In this document: piece after piece, positions 37,269 to 47,500 of the stretch
Position numbering within the stretch: the stretch's first letter is position 1
Layout of the letters: each line of letters starts with the position of its first letter
DNA from: Faucicola osloensis_B
GTDB lineage: Bacteria; Pseudomonadota; Gammaproteobacteria; Pseudomonadales; Moraxellaceae
Direction: 5' to 3'
Length of the DNA stretch: 64,000 nt
Assembly: GCA_964211495.1 (NCBI GenBank)
Contig: CAXORL010000002.1
Span: 124,001 to 188,000 of the forward strand
The notes under the pieces: generated by a model
Database searches by the model: none
The model's input: the letters and a program-made list of their open reading frames with translations, nothing else
What the model was told of the DNA's origin: nothing
Made by a program: the position numbers and the translations under genes

Positions 37269-37311
37269 TTAATAAGTTATAAAAAATTGATTAGGAATGG
37301 ATTTCTTTTAA

Positions 37312-39702
37312 ATGACAGCTCAAATACCTGAAAAGTTAATATATAGAAATAAAGTTTTAGCTATGACGTGTACTCCACTTGACGGCTATTTAGAAGCTAA
37401 TAATATTAATCTTGAAAAATTTAACAATGATAGGTGTTCTGCGTTGTGGAGAGGTTATATAGGTACTTGGGAAATTGAAAATAATCAGATATTCTTAAAT
37501 AAGATTCAAAATCTAAATAACGAAAATATTAATTTACAAGATTTAATTCCAAATAAAAAACATTTCTGCGAATGGTTCACAGGTCAAATAACGTATGTCG
37601 AAGGACATAATTTAAGTTATTTTCATGGGGGTTTTGGTGGAATTTACGAGACTGAAACCCATTTAGAAATTAAAAATGGAATAGTAGAATCTGGGTACAA
37701 AATCTATAGAGAAAAGAACCCTCAATACATAGATTGTAGTGGTGATATGGAAAAGTACAAGAGATTAAAAATTAGTCAAAAAAACCCTTTTATTGAAACC
37801 AAAGAAACTTTAGTTTTCAATCGAATAATACAACCACCTAGAAATCAATGGGATAAACTTCGTCAACGCCTAGAAGCAGGTGAATTAACTTTTATAGAAT
37901 ATCTTGACGAAAACTTATCAGAAGGTTGGGAAATCTATATTCAGCCTTCTTTTAATGGATTATGCCCTGATGTCATCATATTGCATCCCATTAAAGGTAT
38001 CTGTATTTTTGAAGTAAAAAATTGGGATTTCGAAGCTGTAAAATACACTACTAAACTAGCAAATAATGGGAAGTTGCATCTCAAAGCTAAGAAAACAGGC
38101 AGATCGAAAGAATACTTTCCCGAAAATCCTGTTGATAAATTACTACTTTATCGCAAAGAAATGCGTCACTTATACACACCTCAGCTAGGTACAGAAAGTG
38201 GCTCAAAAATCCTATTTTGTGGCTTAGTTTTTCCATCTGCAACTAAAGAGCAATTAAAGGAAAACATCATACCAATTTTTGAGAATAGAAATAGAATTTT
38301 ATTTAGCAAAGAAATGCCGTACGCAAAATATTTTGTCCTAACTAAAGAATCACTTTCAGAAAAAATTAATAATAGTTTTCCCGCAAAAATTACTCAAAAG
38401 TACAATAATAGTAATATGTCACCTGTTATCGCTGATTATTTGCGATTTTGGTTAAATGAACCTGAAGCCCCTAAAGAGCAAAGACAGCCTTTAGAATTGG
38501 ATAAAAAGCAACTGGAGTATGCACTTACCCGAACTAAAACAGGATATAGACGATTAAAAGGCTCGGCAGGTTCAGGAAAGTCTTTAATCATCGCCAAAAA
38601 AGCGTGTCATCTATTACAACAAGGAAAAACAGTCTTAGTTGCAACCTTTAATATTACATTATGCAACTATTTAACTGATTTAGCAGTCAGAGACTATCCT
38701 AGAGCTAGAAAAGAAGGCACATGGTTAAATTTCCATTATCTTTGTTCTCGTATTTGTATCGAGGCAGGTTATGAAGAAGAATATAACCATCTTTTCGAAA
38801 ATTCAAAGAATGGGGAGTTTTGTGATGATAATAAGCTCTGTGATTTGGTAGAAGACTGTTTGAAAGAATATGCTTGTCCAACTTACGATGCGATATTGGT
38901 AGATGAGGGGCAAGATTACAATCCAAGATGGTGGAACATTCTTAGAAAAATGCTCAATGATGGAGGTGAAATGTTATTAGTAGCTGATACCACGCAAGAT
39001 ATCTATGGTACAGGGAGTTTATGGACAGAAGAGGCGATGAAAAACTGTGGATTCTCTGGTGAATGGGCAAAATTAAATAAGACTTATCGTTTACCGTATA
39101 GTCTGATTCCTTTTATCCGCGATTATGCTAATGCTTTCATTCCAAAAAATAATATTATTTTGCCTGAATCTCCGATTGAAGAATATGATATGTTCAAAAA
39201 GGATAATTTAGATGCAGGCAATTTGTCATTTACATGGGTCAATGAATTGTTACTAACGCCTGATATACTAAAACGCCATTTAGAGAATTTTGAAAAAGCA
39301 GTCATGCAACAAAAGCTTACTTTCGCTGACCAAACAATCTTAACAACCACGCATAAAATTGGCATGGATATTTGTAATGTATTGGACAGCAAGAAAATTA
39401 AACATACTGACATCTTTGCAGAGGATTGGCAGGAACAAAGACGAAAAAAACAATACTTCTTTAAAGGCTCTCACGCTATCAAAGCGTGTACTATCCATAG
39501 CTATAAGGGATGGGAGTCAAAGGCACTATTTATCATTATTGACAAGTTAGAACCTTCTCACCATGATGCTGAATTACTATACGTTGCATTAACACGCCTT
39601 AAAGGTGGAAGCCCTTGTGCAATCTATATTTTGTGTACTGAATCAAATTTAATAGGCTTTGGAAATAGATGGAATACTTATTACAACAAAAATGAAAGCT
39701 GA
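37312..39702 (+). CDS. NERD-domain, UvrD-like helicase/nuclease with unknown N-terminal domain
   Basis: 796 residues in three parts. Residues 1-150 form an unassigned domain (LDGYLEANNI..CSALWRGYIGTWEIENNQIFLNK, and YFHGGFGGIYETETHLEIKNG). Residues about 190-360 carry a NERD nuclease (PDVIILHPIKGICIFEVKNW, the D-x-n-E-x-K core). The rest is an SF1 helicase (LKGSAGSGKSLIIAKKA, AILVDEGQDYNPRWW, ADTTQDIYG, LNKTYRLP, CTIHSYKGWESKALFI, LLYVALTRL). It should unwind and cut DNA. It is convergent with the reverse transcriptase gene with no gap (stops at 39702 and 39703). A role in phage defence is plausible. Confidence 0.82.
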   Translation: MTAQIPEKLIYRNKVLAMTCTPLDGYLEANNINLEKFNNDRCSALWRGYIGTWEIENNQIFLNKIQNLNNENINLQDLIPNKKHFCEWFTGQITYVEGHNLSYFHGGFGGIYETETHLEIKNGIVESGYKIYREKNPQYIDCSGDMEKYKRLKISQKNPFIETKETLVFNRIIQPPRNQWDKLRQRLEAGELTFIEYLDENLSEGWEIYIQPSFNGLCPDVIILHPIKGICIFEVKNWDFEAVKYTTKLANNGKLHLKAKKTGRSKEYFPENPVDKLLLYRKEMRHLYTPQLGTESGSKILFCGLVFPSATKEQLKENIIPIFENRNRILFSKEMPYAKYFVLTKESLSEKINNSFPAKITQKYNNSNMSPVIADYLRFWLNEPEAPKEQRQPLELDKKQLEYALTRTKTGYRRLKGSAGSGKSLIIAKKACHLLQQGKTVLVATFNITLCNYLTDLAVRDYPRARKEGTWLNFHYLCSRICIEAGYEEEYNHLFENSKNGEFCDDNKLCDLVEDCLKEYACPTYDAILVDEGQDYNPRWWNILRKMLNDGGEMLLVADTTQDIYGTGSLWTEEAMKNCGFSGEWAKLNKTYRLPYSLIPFIRDYANAFIPKNNIILPESPIEEYDMFKKDNLDAGNLSFTWVNELLLTPDILKRHLENFEKAVMQQKLTFADQTILTTTHKIGMDICNVLDSKKIKHTDIFAEDWQEQRRKKQYFFKGSHAIKACTIHSYKGWESKALFIIIDKLEPSHHDAELLYVALTRLKGGSPCAIYILCTESNLIGFGNRWNTYYNKNES

Positions 39703-41133
39703 TTACGCTAACTTACTTGCTAAATAATTATTAAAGTTATTGAAATGACCACTAATTTGACGTTTAACATTTTTAGAGTTATGTATTTCTGCGACTCTAA
39801 AAACATAACTGATATAGTTTCGTTTACCGATATAAGTATATTTTTTATATAGCTTACGCATATACATTTTATTGGCAATTAGCTTTTCATTTTCTTTTAA
39901 GTTTTTAAAATGCCTGGCTCTCATTCTGACAGCTTTTCGCATTTTATAATGATATTTTGAAATACCTGATTCTCTTAAAGCGACTTTTGTACCATCAAAT
40001 GTCAATCCTAGATACTGTAACTTATTCGGAAATTTAAAAGATATCCCTTCGGCTGATAAAGCTACTTTCCCATCTGCAAAAATCACTGTCTGTGTTTTTT
40101 TATCATTGATTTGAAGCCTTAGTTCACTAATCTTATTTTCGATAAATTCTTTTAATTCAATGGCATAATCATTTTGGCAAATACAAAGAATATCATCACA
40201 GTATCTAAAATATTCCCCTCCTATTGTTTGCATATAGGTATGTAATGCTAAATCAAACGACATCATATAAACGTTAGATAACATACCACTAATAGGCGAA
40301 CCTTGTGGAATGCCATAGCCTTTTTTATTGACCTCAATAAGATTATTACCTCTAACCTTTTTTCTAAATTCTTGAATTGAGCATAAACGTGTCAAGCGTT
40401 TACCATTTCTTTTAGGTCTTTTATTATTTAGAGAAATATTTAAAGTTTTGTATAGAGAATGCTTATCAACGCTAGCAAATTGAGTTAACGATTTGAAAAC
40501 TTGATAGTGGTCATTAGGTAATTTTGGTGTTCCTAGTAACTTATTCCAATTCTCTTTTAAAATTTGATGGTCTAAATTATCAAAAAATTTTGTAATATCG
40601 AAACACATAACAACACAAGTTTGTCTTTGGCGTATCTCATCAAATACTGTCTTACAAAAGTCAATATTACACTGTGATTTTTTAGTATCTTCTAAAGTTA
40701 TTTGAACTTTCCTAAAAGCAATAATGTGATTATACAAATGATGTGTCGATAAAAATTGTTCATAAGGAGAGGTAAGCAAATGAGAGTAATAAGCGTAAAT
40801 ACTACTATCGATATGACTAGCAAAATTTATTTCTCGTGTTTTTGCTTTATAGTGTAGAATTTTTTTGCCTTCTTTTGTAAAGTAATTTTTAGAACGGCAA
40901 ACATAAGATCTAATAGGTAGAGAAGAAGGCGAAAATTCAAAAATCTTTAAATTTCGGTTTTTCTTTTGATATTTTCTCTCAACTATTTTATAGTTTATGA
41001 ACGGGAAAAAGGAATGTGTTTCAATGTTAGTAGGCTGACAAACATAATTATATAACCATGTGGCATTTTTTTTGTCATCAAAGTGCAGATAGTTTCGGTA
41101 TTTATTTCTTCTTTCAAAAAAATTTTCATTCAT
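39703..41133 (-). CDS. DRT-type (UG family) antiviral reverse transcriptase
   Basis: 476 residues from the ATG at 41133 with AAGG 6 nt upstream; a TTG at 41151 is less likely. RT motifs: INFASHIDSSIYAYY (motif 0/1 region), the catalytic Asp in MCFDITKFFDNLDH (about 178-190), GIPQGSPISGMLSNVYM (about 274-290), the active site YCDD (about 311-314) and QYLGLTFDG. It lacks the maturase and HNH of group II introns and the V-T-G motif of retrons, so it fits the unknown-group (UG/DRT) defence RTs. A structured noncoding leader with its own promoter lies directly upstream (41134-41459), as in DRT2 and DRT9, where the RNA is the template. Which DRT type it is I cannot tell. Confidence 0.82.
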   Translation of the reverse strand: MNENFFERRNKYRNYLHFDDKKNATWLYNYVCQPTNIETHSFFPFINYKIVERKYQKKNRNLKIFEFSPSSLPIRSYVCRSKNYFTKEGKKILHYKAKTREINFASHIDSSIYAYYSHLLTSPYEQFLSTHHLYNHIIAFRKVQITLEDTKKSQCNIDFCKTVFDEIRQRQTCVVMCFDITKFFDNLDHQILKENWNKLLGTPKLPNDHYQVFKSLTQFASVDKHSLYKTLNISLNNKRPKRNGKRLTRLCSIQEFRKKVRGNNLIEVNKKGYGIPQGSPISGMLSNVYMMSFDLALHTYMQTIGGEYFRYCDDILCICQNDYAIELKEFIENKISELRLQINDKKTQTVIFADGKVALSAEGISFKFPNKLQYLGLTFDGTKVALRESGISKYHYKMRKAVRMRARHFKNLKENEKLIANKMYMRKLYKKYTYIGKRNYISYVFRVAEIHNSKNVKRQISGHFNNFNNYLASKLA

Positions 41134-41459
41134 AAAATACCTTAGTGACAACTTAGGAGAGTTGGATGACCGCTATCCTTCACCTTATTTAAAAAGTACC
41201 TCTCCAAAGTCTACAGGAAGATTACATAGCTCTATACAATCTTCCCTCCTCTCAGTGCAGTCTAACATTACAGAGGAATTGCCATATGATAACAACAATA
41301 ACACTATACGCTATAAATATACTAATGGTATATCTAAGTCAAGATTTCTTAATAGGACAATTAAGCGTTATAGTACTAGAACGCTTAATTGGACTAGCGT
41401 TCAAGTCGTTGACATAAGCTTCCACTTAGACAAATTCATATCATGAAGGTCCTAAGTGC
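41134..41459 (-). ncRNA. Structured noncoding RNA leader of the reverse transcriptase
   Basis: On the minus strand, a transcript from about 41459 to the RT start would fold well. ACTTAGGA (41151-41158) pairs with TCCTAAGT (41450-41457), closing about 290 nt. Inside are a 12-bp perfect hairpin (41358-41369 with 41380-41391), an 8-bp hairpin (41216-41223 with 41238-41245) with further inner pairing, and a 6-bp one (41317-41322 with 41328-41333). There is no likely protein in it. Position, length and structure match template RNAs of DRT-type RTs. Template and product are not shown. Confidence 0.7.
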
Positions 41460-41465
41460 AGGTTT

Positions 41466-41493
41466 ATTTTAACCAATTCTCAATAATAGTCAA
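41466..41493 (-). promoter_or_regulatory. Promoter of the RT-associated noncoding RNA
   Basis: On the minus strand, TTGACT (41488-41493) and TAAAAT (41466-41471) are 16 bp apart. Transcription would start around 41459, just at the first arm of the closing stem (41450-41457). It is inside the 45-bp gap after the JetD stop. Confidence 0.7.
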
Positions 41494-41504
41494 GGCATAA
41501 GCGA

Positions 41505-42419
41505 TTATTGCTCAACTAACAAACTTACTTTAAAATTCAGCAAACTTTCTTGAGTAATTGCCAAAAAATTTTCTTTTAAACGTTGAAAGTGTAATGCCAA
41601 AGATCTACTAGGATTTTGTATATGAGCTTGTTCAAGATATGACTGATTCTTTGACAATGATTTTAACGTAGAAATGGACGTATCAAAGCCTGGCAAAATT
41701 ATGCCTGTCGCATTAATCGCTTGAGAAAGTGTATAAGCCAACTGCAACCCTGCAAAATCATAATCTACGAAAATATATTTATTGGCACTGCTGGCTTTCA
41801 ATATCTCGCTCACAGCGTAAATATTACTATCATCATGCCCTCGATAGATAACTGCAACCAATTGACTCTGGTCGATACCTTGTATGCGATAGATATCTTC
41901 TGCTGTCATCTGCACGAATGGCGTGAAGTTTTCAATGACTATCAAATTATCCATACCAAGCGTGACAAGCTGTTCGGCTTTTATTCCAACATAATAGTCT
42001 TGTGGTGTTAGTGATGATAAGACCATATTATGATTTTTATTATCTAACGCTTTTTCATTTTTAATCAATAACCGTACTTGAATAAAGCCCTTAGTCGGGG
42101 CAACTGAAAGCAATTTTTCATCATTGGTAAAGGCAGTACCTTCAATTCGATTTTTGGCACTTAACTCGCTAATATCATGTATTGCAAGGTTTAGACCTGT
42201 TTCTTGTTCAACGATTCTAACAATTTTTATCCAGCCCATTGACAATAACTGTATTTGCTTTGACCTAATAGTACCAATGCTAGAGTCATGTCGACAAAGC
42301 TGATATAGGATGTTATCAAAGGAACTAAACCTTAGTATCTGGCTATCCTTGCGAAAATGCTCTTGCAGGTACTTTAAATTTTTTTGTTGGGCGATAGCTT
42401 GTTTTAGGGAAGTTTGCAT
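41505..42419 (-). CDS. jetD: Wadjet JetD, Toprim-domain nuclease subunit
   Basis: 304 residues from the ATG at 42419; a TTG at 42455 would overlap the JetA stop by 22 bp. The C-terminal Toprim fold shows the catalytic Glu in DNLIVIENFTPF and the D-x-D pair in YIFVDYDFAGLQLAY. In Wadjet systems JetD (MksG) cuts small circular DNA that the condensin-like JetABC has looped. Last gene of the four-gene operon, 14 bp after JetA. Confidence 0.8.
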   Translation of the reverse strand: MQTSLKQAIAQQKNLKYLQEHFRKDSQILRFSSFDNILYQLCRHDSSIGTIRSKQIQLLSMGWIKIVRIVEQETGLNLAIHDISELSAKNRIEGTAFTNDEKLLSVAPTKGFIQVRLLIKNEKALDNKNHNMVLSSLTPQDYYVGIKAEQLVTLGMDNLIVIENFTPFVQMTAEDIYRIQGIDQSQLVAVIYRGHDDSNIYAVSEILKASSANKYIFVDYDFAGLQLAYTLSQAINATGIILPGFDTSISTLKSLSKNQSYLEQAHIQNPSRSLALHFQRLKENFLAITQESLLNFKVSLLVEQ

Positions 42420-42433
42420 AAGTGAAAGATAAA

Positions 42434-43861
42434 TTAAGAAAGTGGGTGTTGCCAATCAAGCCAGCTTTTAGCCAGCCCTTGTGACTGGCGATAACGCACG
42501 ATACGAGCGTCGGTGATACGTTTCGTATCGTTGGCATGGGTTGGATTAAGCGATTGCAACAGTAACTGCCAAATGATAGCGTCATTATTATCAACAGATT
42601 TTACGTTAATTACATGGTCTTGATTAAAATCTGATTTATAAATGTGCAAAATCATGGCTAAAAACGGTTTAAAGTCAATCTGTTGATATAACTGTTGTGA
42701 CTGCCAATAATCTTTAACGGAGCGATTGTTGCTACAGTCATCGGTATTATTGCTTTTAAAATAGTCCAAGACGACTTGCTGTAACCAAGTACGTTGTTTT
42801 TGCGGTTCTTTATCTGTGCCATCCGATGATTGGATTGGCTGTTGATAGATTTTCTCAGACTTTTCTTTGTCTAGCTGAGCTTTCTTGGGTAAATCTTCTA
42901 TCAGTGAGCGTAAAAACTGGCTATTTTCCAGATTATTTTCGTAGTCATCTGACAAGTTAACTGAATGATTAAAAGGCAGGTCTAAACCTCCTACACCCAA
43001 GCCAAAGGCGATTAAATCATCATAAGACAGTTGCAATTGCTTGGTGTCAAATTCTCCCACTCGCATGGCGGTATGTAGTCGCCAAAGGTTGGTTTTATGA
43101 CGGCTTTGCTCACGTTCAATACTGTCAATCAGCGATACGGCTTTGGCAAGATAGCCATGAAAATCTTCTAAAACTTGGGCTAAGGTATTAAATAAAGTTA
43201 GATTGAGAATTTGAGCCACTTTATAATTATCTTGGTAACATTCGGCAAGTTCCTCACGGCTGAGACTGCCAATTTTAGCGACTTGCGATTCGATTCTTGC
43301 CACTAAAGATTTTAAAATAATGCGTTTGGCATTGATATCAAAGGTATTATTGAGTTCGGCATTAATTGTATATTCTATATTTGCCATTTCAAGAAATAAG
43401 GCTTCTGATAACTCACTGGCTGACAAAAATATCTGCTCTAAATAATCTTGGGTTTCGCTATGTTGCCCAGTTTGCTGACTACTGTTACTTGCCAAATCGC
43501 TCAATAATTTTAGGTTGCGTTTCCATTCTTCGATATCGGGCATGACATGCTGGCGATAGGATTTTTTAGCAATACTGTCCAAAATACGGCGAAAAGGCTG
43601 AGTTAAGCGTACTGTCTCACCACTTTCAAGCAAAACCCCCGCTTCTCGCAAGGTGCGGTAGGTTTTTTGGGCTTGGTATGGCTCATTTGTGGCTTGATGT
43701 GATAAATAAGTATCCAATAGTAATTCACTTTGGCGTTCGATAGCACTGCCCAAAGCGATGATTTTATCGTTATCTAAATGCCCACTGTTAATCGAACGAC
43801 TCAAGCTAAGGTAGTCTTCATCAATTTCTAACGGGTCAAAATTTTTGAAACTCGCTGTCAT
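42434..43861 (-). CDS. jetA: Wadjet JetA, MukF/kleisin-like subunit
   Basis: 475 residues, mostly helical, acidic. The N-terminal winged-helix-like segment (QAQKTYRTLREAGVLLESGETVRLTQPFRRILDSI) and the long helical middle (IILKSLVARIESQVAKIGSLSREELAECY) fit the MukF/MksF-type kleisin. The C-terminus (HANDTKRITDARIVRYRQ) should bind the ATPase head. Its start overlaps the JetB stop by four bases. Identification depends on position between an SMC-like and a Toprim gene as well as on pattern. Confidence 0.75.
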   Translation of the reverse strand: MTASFKNFDPLEIDEDYLSLSRSINSGHLDNDKIIALGSAIERQSELLLDTYLSHQATNEPYQAQKTYRTLREAGVLLESGETVRLTQPFRRILDSIAKKSYRQHVMPDIEEWKRNLKLLSDLASNSSQQTGQHSETQDYLEQIFLSASELSEALFLEMANIEYTINAELNNTFDINAKRIILKSLVARIESQVAKIGSLSREELAECYQDNYKVAQILNLTLFNTLAQVLEDFHGYLAKAVSLIDSIEREQSRHKTNLWRLHTAMRVGEFDTKQLQLSYDDLIAFGLGVGGLDLPFNHSVNLSDDYENNLENSQFLRSLIEDLPKKAQLDKEKSEKIYQQPIQSSDGTDKEPQKQRTWLQQVVLDYFKSNNTDDCSNNRSVKDYWQSQQLYQQIDFKPFLAMILHIYKSDFNQDHVINVKSVDNNDAIIWQLLLQSLNPTHANDTKRITDARIVRYRQSQGLAKSWLDWQHPLS

Positions 43862-44520
43862 ATACCCAATCCTTGCTGTTCAGGCAACGTTTCAGGTTCT
43901 TTTTCCAAATAATTTTCGCTGATAAAGGCAATTAGACGGTTGATATACTCAATTTTCCCCGTGACTTGATAGACTTTCTGCATCGGATTGGTCAGTTGGA
44001 GCAATTTGTCTTGACGCATTTTGGTCAGCAGAGCGTCAATCTGTTGGTCGTTGGGTTTACCAAAACTCTTATCTTTTGCCATGAGTTTGTGTAGGCTTGA
44101 TTCAAAGGCTTTATTTTGATTCACCGCTAACACCAGTTTGTCTTGCTGAATGATTTTGCCCATATACAAGGTTTCGCCTTTATCATCAGCATGGGTTAAG
44201 CCAATCAGTAACTCAATCATCGGTTGTAATTGATTGATAGTCTCATCAAATTGCTTGACGACTTTTTTTCGGTCTTCTTCGGTTGGGGCAATATTCACCG
44301 CAGTTATCACATCACCATCGGCATATTGCACCAGTTTCAAACCGAAAATTGCCAATCGTTCATCCAAAAATTGATAATTATCTGCATTTTTTAACCAATC
44401 AAAATTCGGTCTATCACTAATAGGGCAAATAAATTCATTTTGCAATAGTTTACGGGCTATCACCGTTGCTTGATTGCTACGAGCTTGGTTTACTGTGGTC
44501 GATAGATTATTAGTTATCAT
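43858..44520 (-). CDS. jetB: Wadjet JetB, MukE-like subunit
   Basis: 220 residues, two winged-helix-like halves (ARKLLQNEFICPISDRPNFDWLKNADNYQFLDERLAIFGLKLV.. and QQIDALLTKMRQDKLLQLTNPMQKVYQVTGKIEYINRLIAF). Size and position match MukE/MksE subunits, which bridge kleisin and DNA. It overlaps JetC (ATGA) and JetA (ATGA) by four bases on each side, so the set is translated as one unit. Confidence 0.75.
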   Translation of the reverse strand: MITNNLSTTVNQARSNQATVIARKLLQNEFICPISDRPNFDWLKNADNYQFLDERLAIFGLKLVQYADGDVITAVNIAPTEEDRKKVVKQFDETINQLQPMIELLIGLTHADDKGETLYMGKIIQQDKLVLAVNQNKAFESSLHKLMAKDKSFGKPNDQQIDALLTKMRQDKLLQLTNPMQKVYQVTGKIEYINRLIAFISENYLEKEPETLPEQQGLGI

Positions 44521-47500
44521 TCAAAACACCCGTATTGTTCAAGCTGGTTTTCAAGGGTTAGGCTTGCCAAGTCTTCAACCTGCGACAGATGATAAACATT
44601 CTTTTTATCACGGTGACAGGCAATATTGTTGGTAAACAACGGGATTACCGCATCATTGACGACTTCAGGGGCGGCACACATCGCCGAAATTTGTTGTTGT
44701 TGTAAAAGCTGTAATAACTCTTGGGTGTTGGCTTCGTCCAAAACCCCAATTTCATCGATAAATAATTTTAGCTGAACGTCTCTGACATCCATCATTCCAA
44801 TCAATGATAAATAGATGATGAGTTGAGCAATTCGCATTGTGCCGTTCGACGATAATTCTTTAAATGATTGGGTACGAGTTGCGGTTTGCTCTGCTTGTCC
44901 ATGTTGCTTTAGGGTCAAATCCATTTTGAATTGCTTGGCAAATTCAACATTCAATTGGCTTTGTCCAATATAAGTTTGTACGTTTTCAAGACTTGCCAAA
45001 AGCGTATCATCTGGCAACGTTTCTTGGCTAATTTGGCGAGATTTCCATTGCTGAAAATGCTCGCTAAAGTTATTTAGCACAGGATACCATTGGTTATCTG
45101 TGATACTTGAGTGGATTTTCATCGAAAAAGACTCAATAGCAAGCTGGGTCAAATTTTGGCAAATCATGTCACAGCTACGGTTAATACGTTGGGTAAAACG
45201 GATTAAATTACTGTTGATTTCATCAAGTTGCGATTTGAAATTATTGATTTTTTCCGCTTCGATTTGATAATGAGCAATAATGATTTTTTTGCGACTTTCA
45301 TGCTCATTTTCTAAGTAATTTTTAAAACTTTTTCCTTGAATATACCAATTGTCATCTACGGTCATCGCTCTGTTCTGTTCATCTGCCAACAAACTGGCAA
45401 ACATTTCAGGGTTACGGATAAACGGATTTTTGATATCACTGACCACAAATTTACCTTGCTCAGTGGTTTTTTTAGCTTGCTGTGCTGTTTTATCGAGTTG
45501 CGTAATGATTTGCATTACCCAAATATGAATATCTGGATTGGCATCTTGGTTATTGATTAACGCTATATCAACATTGATGTGTTCTAATTCTGCTAATAGA
45601 GCAGGATTCAAGCGATTGTTCGCAAATTGCATGGTTTGCTGTAAGTGTTTTTGGTCTTTGTCGTACTGTTCAAGTGTCTTGTTACTTTCATCAAGACGAC
45701 GTTGTAGATCACGTACCATTTCAAGAATTTTTTGCTGTGCCTGTTCAAAGGCAAGTTGGTTATTTTGTTGGTCACGTTTGAGTTGGTGTTTTTTCTCAGT
45801 CAATGGCTGATATTGCTGATAGTCACTCTGCAAAAACTGCTCATAACGTGCAACTCGTTGTTGGTCAGTTTTGGCAAGCTGTATCTGAGTGTCTAGCGCA
45901 TGGATTTGTTGTTCTAGCTTGGTAAGTTCGATACGGTCATAGCCTTTGTCTGCGATGGCTTTGTCACGTCGAATTTCAGCCTGTTTAATACCATCAAATG
46001 CTTGTTGTTTTAGCCGTTCTAGCTCTGTTTTTAGACTTTCATCATTTTGTTTAAATTCCTGTTCAGCTTGGGCAATTTTTTGTTGCCAAGCTTGCTCAAG
46101 CTGGTTTTGCTGGATAGCTTGTCGCTGCTTGATTTCTGCGATTTTTTGCTGGTGATGGTTCAATTGCTGATTGATTATCTCAAGCTGTTCGGTAAGTTTA
46201 GCAATCTCGGCTCGTTTGACTTTTTCAGCTTCATTTTTTAGCTGTTGATAGTTTTCGCTTAGGGTTTCTTGCTGTTGCTCATAGCGTTGCGTGGTGCTAT
46301 CGAATTGTTGTCGTTCAATTTTGGCATTGTCATATTGCTGGTGTAAGGCTTTAAGCTGTTTCTCAAAGCTATCAAGTTGCTCTTGAATTGCCAAAGTCTG
46401 TTTGGATTTTTGATCGATTTCAGCATAAATTTCAGCTAGGCTTTGTTGCCCACTAGTTAAGATAATACGATGAGTGTCAAGATTTAACCCAAATAAGCCA
46501 TTGTTTAACTCGCTATTCTCTAAAATTTCCACTTCTTGCCATTGCGGATTTAGGTCTGTTCGTTTGAGCAAATCGTGGCAAATGGTTTTATGGATATTTT
46601 CGATAATAGGGGCTAGCTTGGGTTGTTCTTTCTCACTGTTAAGCAAAAAGCTATATAAATTATCGCCATGGCTTAATGCCTTGAGTTCAGATATTTTCTG
46701 CTGTAGTGACTCTTGCTCTCGCGTCAGTCCTAATTGTTCCTCAAGGATGGTATCAATTTGACTTTTCAATTCAGTCACTTTTTTTGACTGATTTTGTACG
46801 GATTTTTTGTGCTGATTGAGTTTAACTTTAATCGCTTGCTGTTGCTCTAGATTTTGATTCAGAAGCTGTTGAAAATGCTCGCTAAAGCCTGTGTTGGTTT
46901 GTAGGGTTTTTAAGCGTTGTTGCTCAACCTTATCACTGTTTTGTAATTCGTAAATTTGCTCAATCTGTTGGTTAAAATGTTTTGCATTGGCTTCTTTGTC
47001 AGCGTGATATTGGCTCTGTAATTCAAGTTTTTTCTGATTGAGCGTGTTATTAAGAAAGCTTTTTTGCTCTTGAATGTAGCGTTGATTATCAGCGAAATCT
47101 GCTTCGATTTTATGTTTACGGTCTTTATAATCATTCTCGATGTCTTGAATGACTAAATCAAGGGCGTTGAAACGCATTTTGAGCATTTGATAAAGCGAGT
47201 TTTGTTGAATACGCTCATTTTCAAGAATGGGTAACTTCTGAGCATATTGCTGGAGTTGGGAAATAGGCTTAAATTCCTGATTTCCTAATTCAAAATCCGT
47301 CTTTTGTTGCTCTAATTGTGTCAATGAATGGCTTGTGCGACTGATTTCATCTTCTAATATGCTCATTTGGTGCAGATGTTGTCGCTGTTGCGTGTCAATG
47401 TCATCTTGATAGGTAGTGAGCTCACGAGCATCGTGAGTAAGTTGGTCTCGCAAAATCGCTTGTTGTTCTTTTAAAGCATTGCCAACCAAAATAGCTTGAT

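Noticed and set aside
39703..41133. Retron or group II intron
   Set aside because: The RT has no maturase/HNH domain and no retron V-T-G motif; YCDD and the leader layout fit DRT types better.
41162..41446. Plus-strand 94-aa open frame upstream of the reverse transcriptase
   Set aside because: It lies on the opposite strand of the structured leader RNA, has no ribosome site or family character, and its DNA is explained by hairpins.
45336..46761. Several plus-strand open frames inside jetC
   Set aside because: They mirror the coiled-coil glutamine-rich region of JetC and show no protein-like pattern or ribosome sites.
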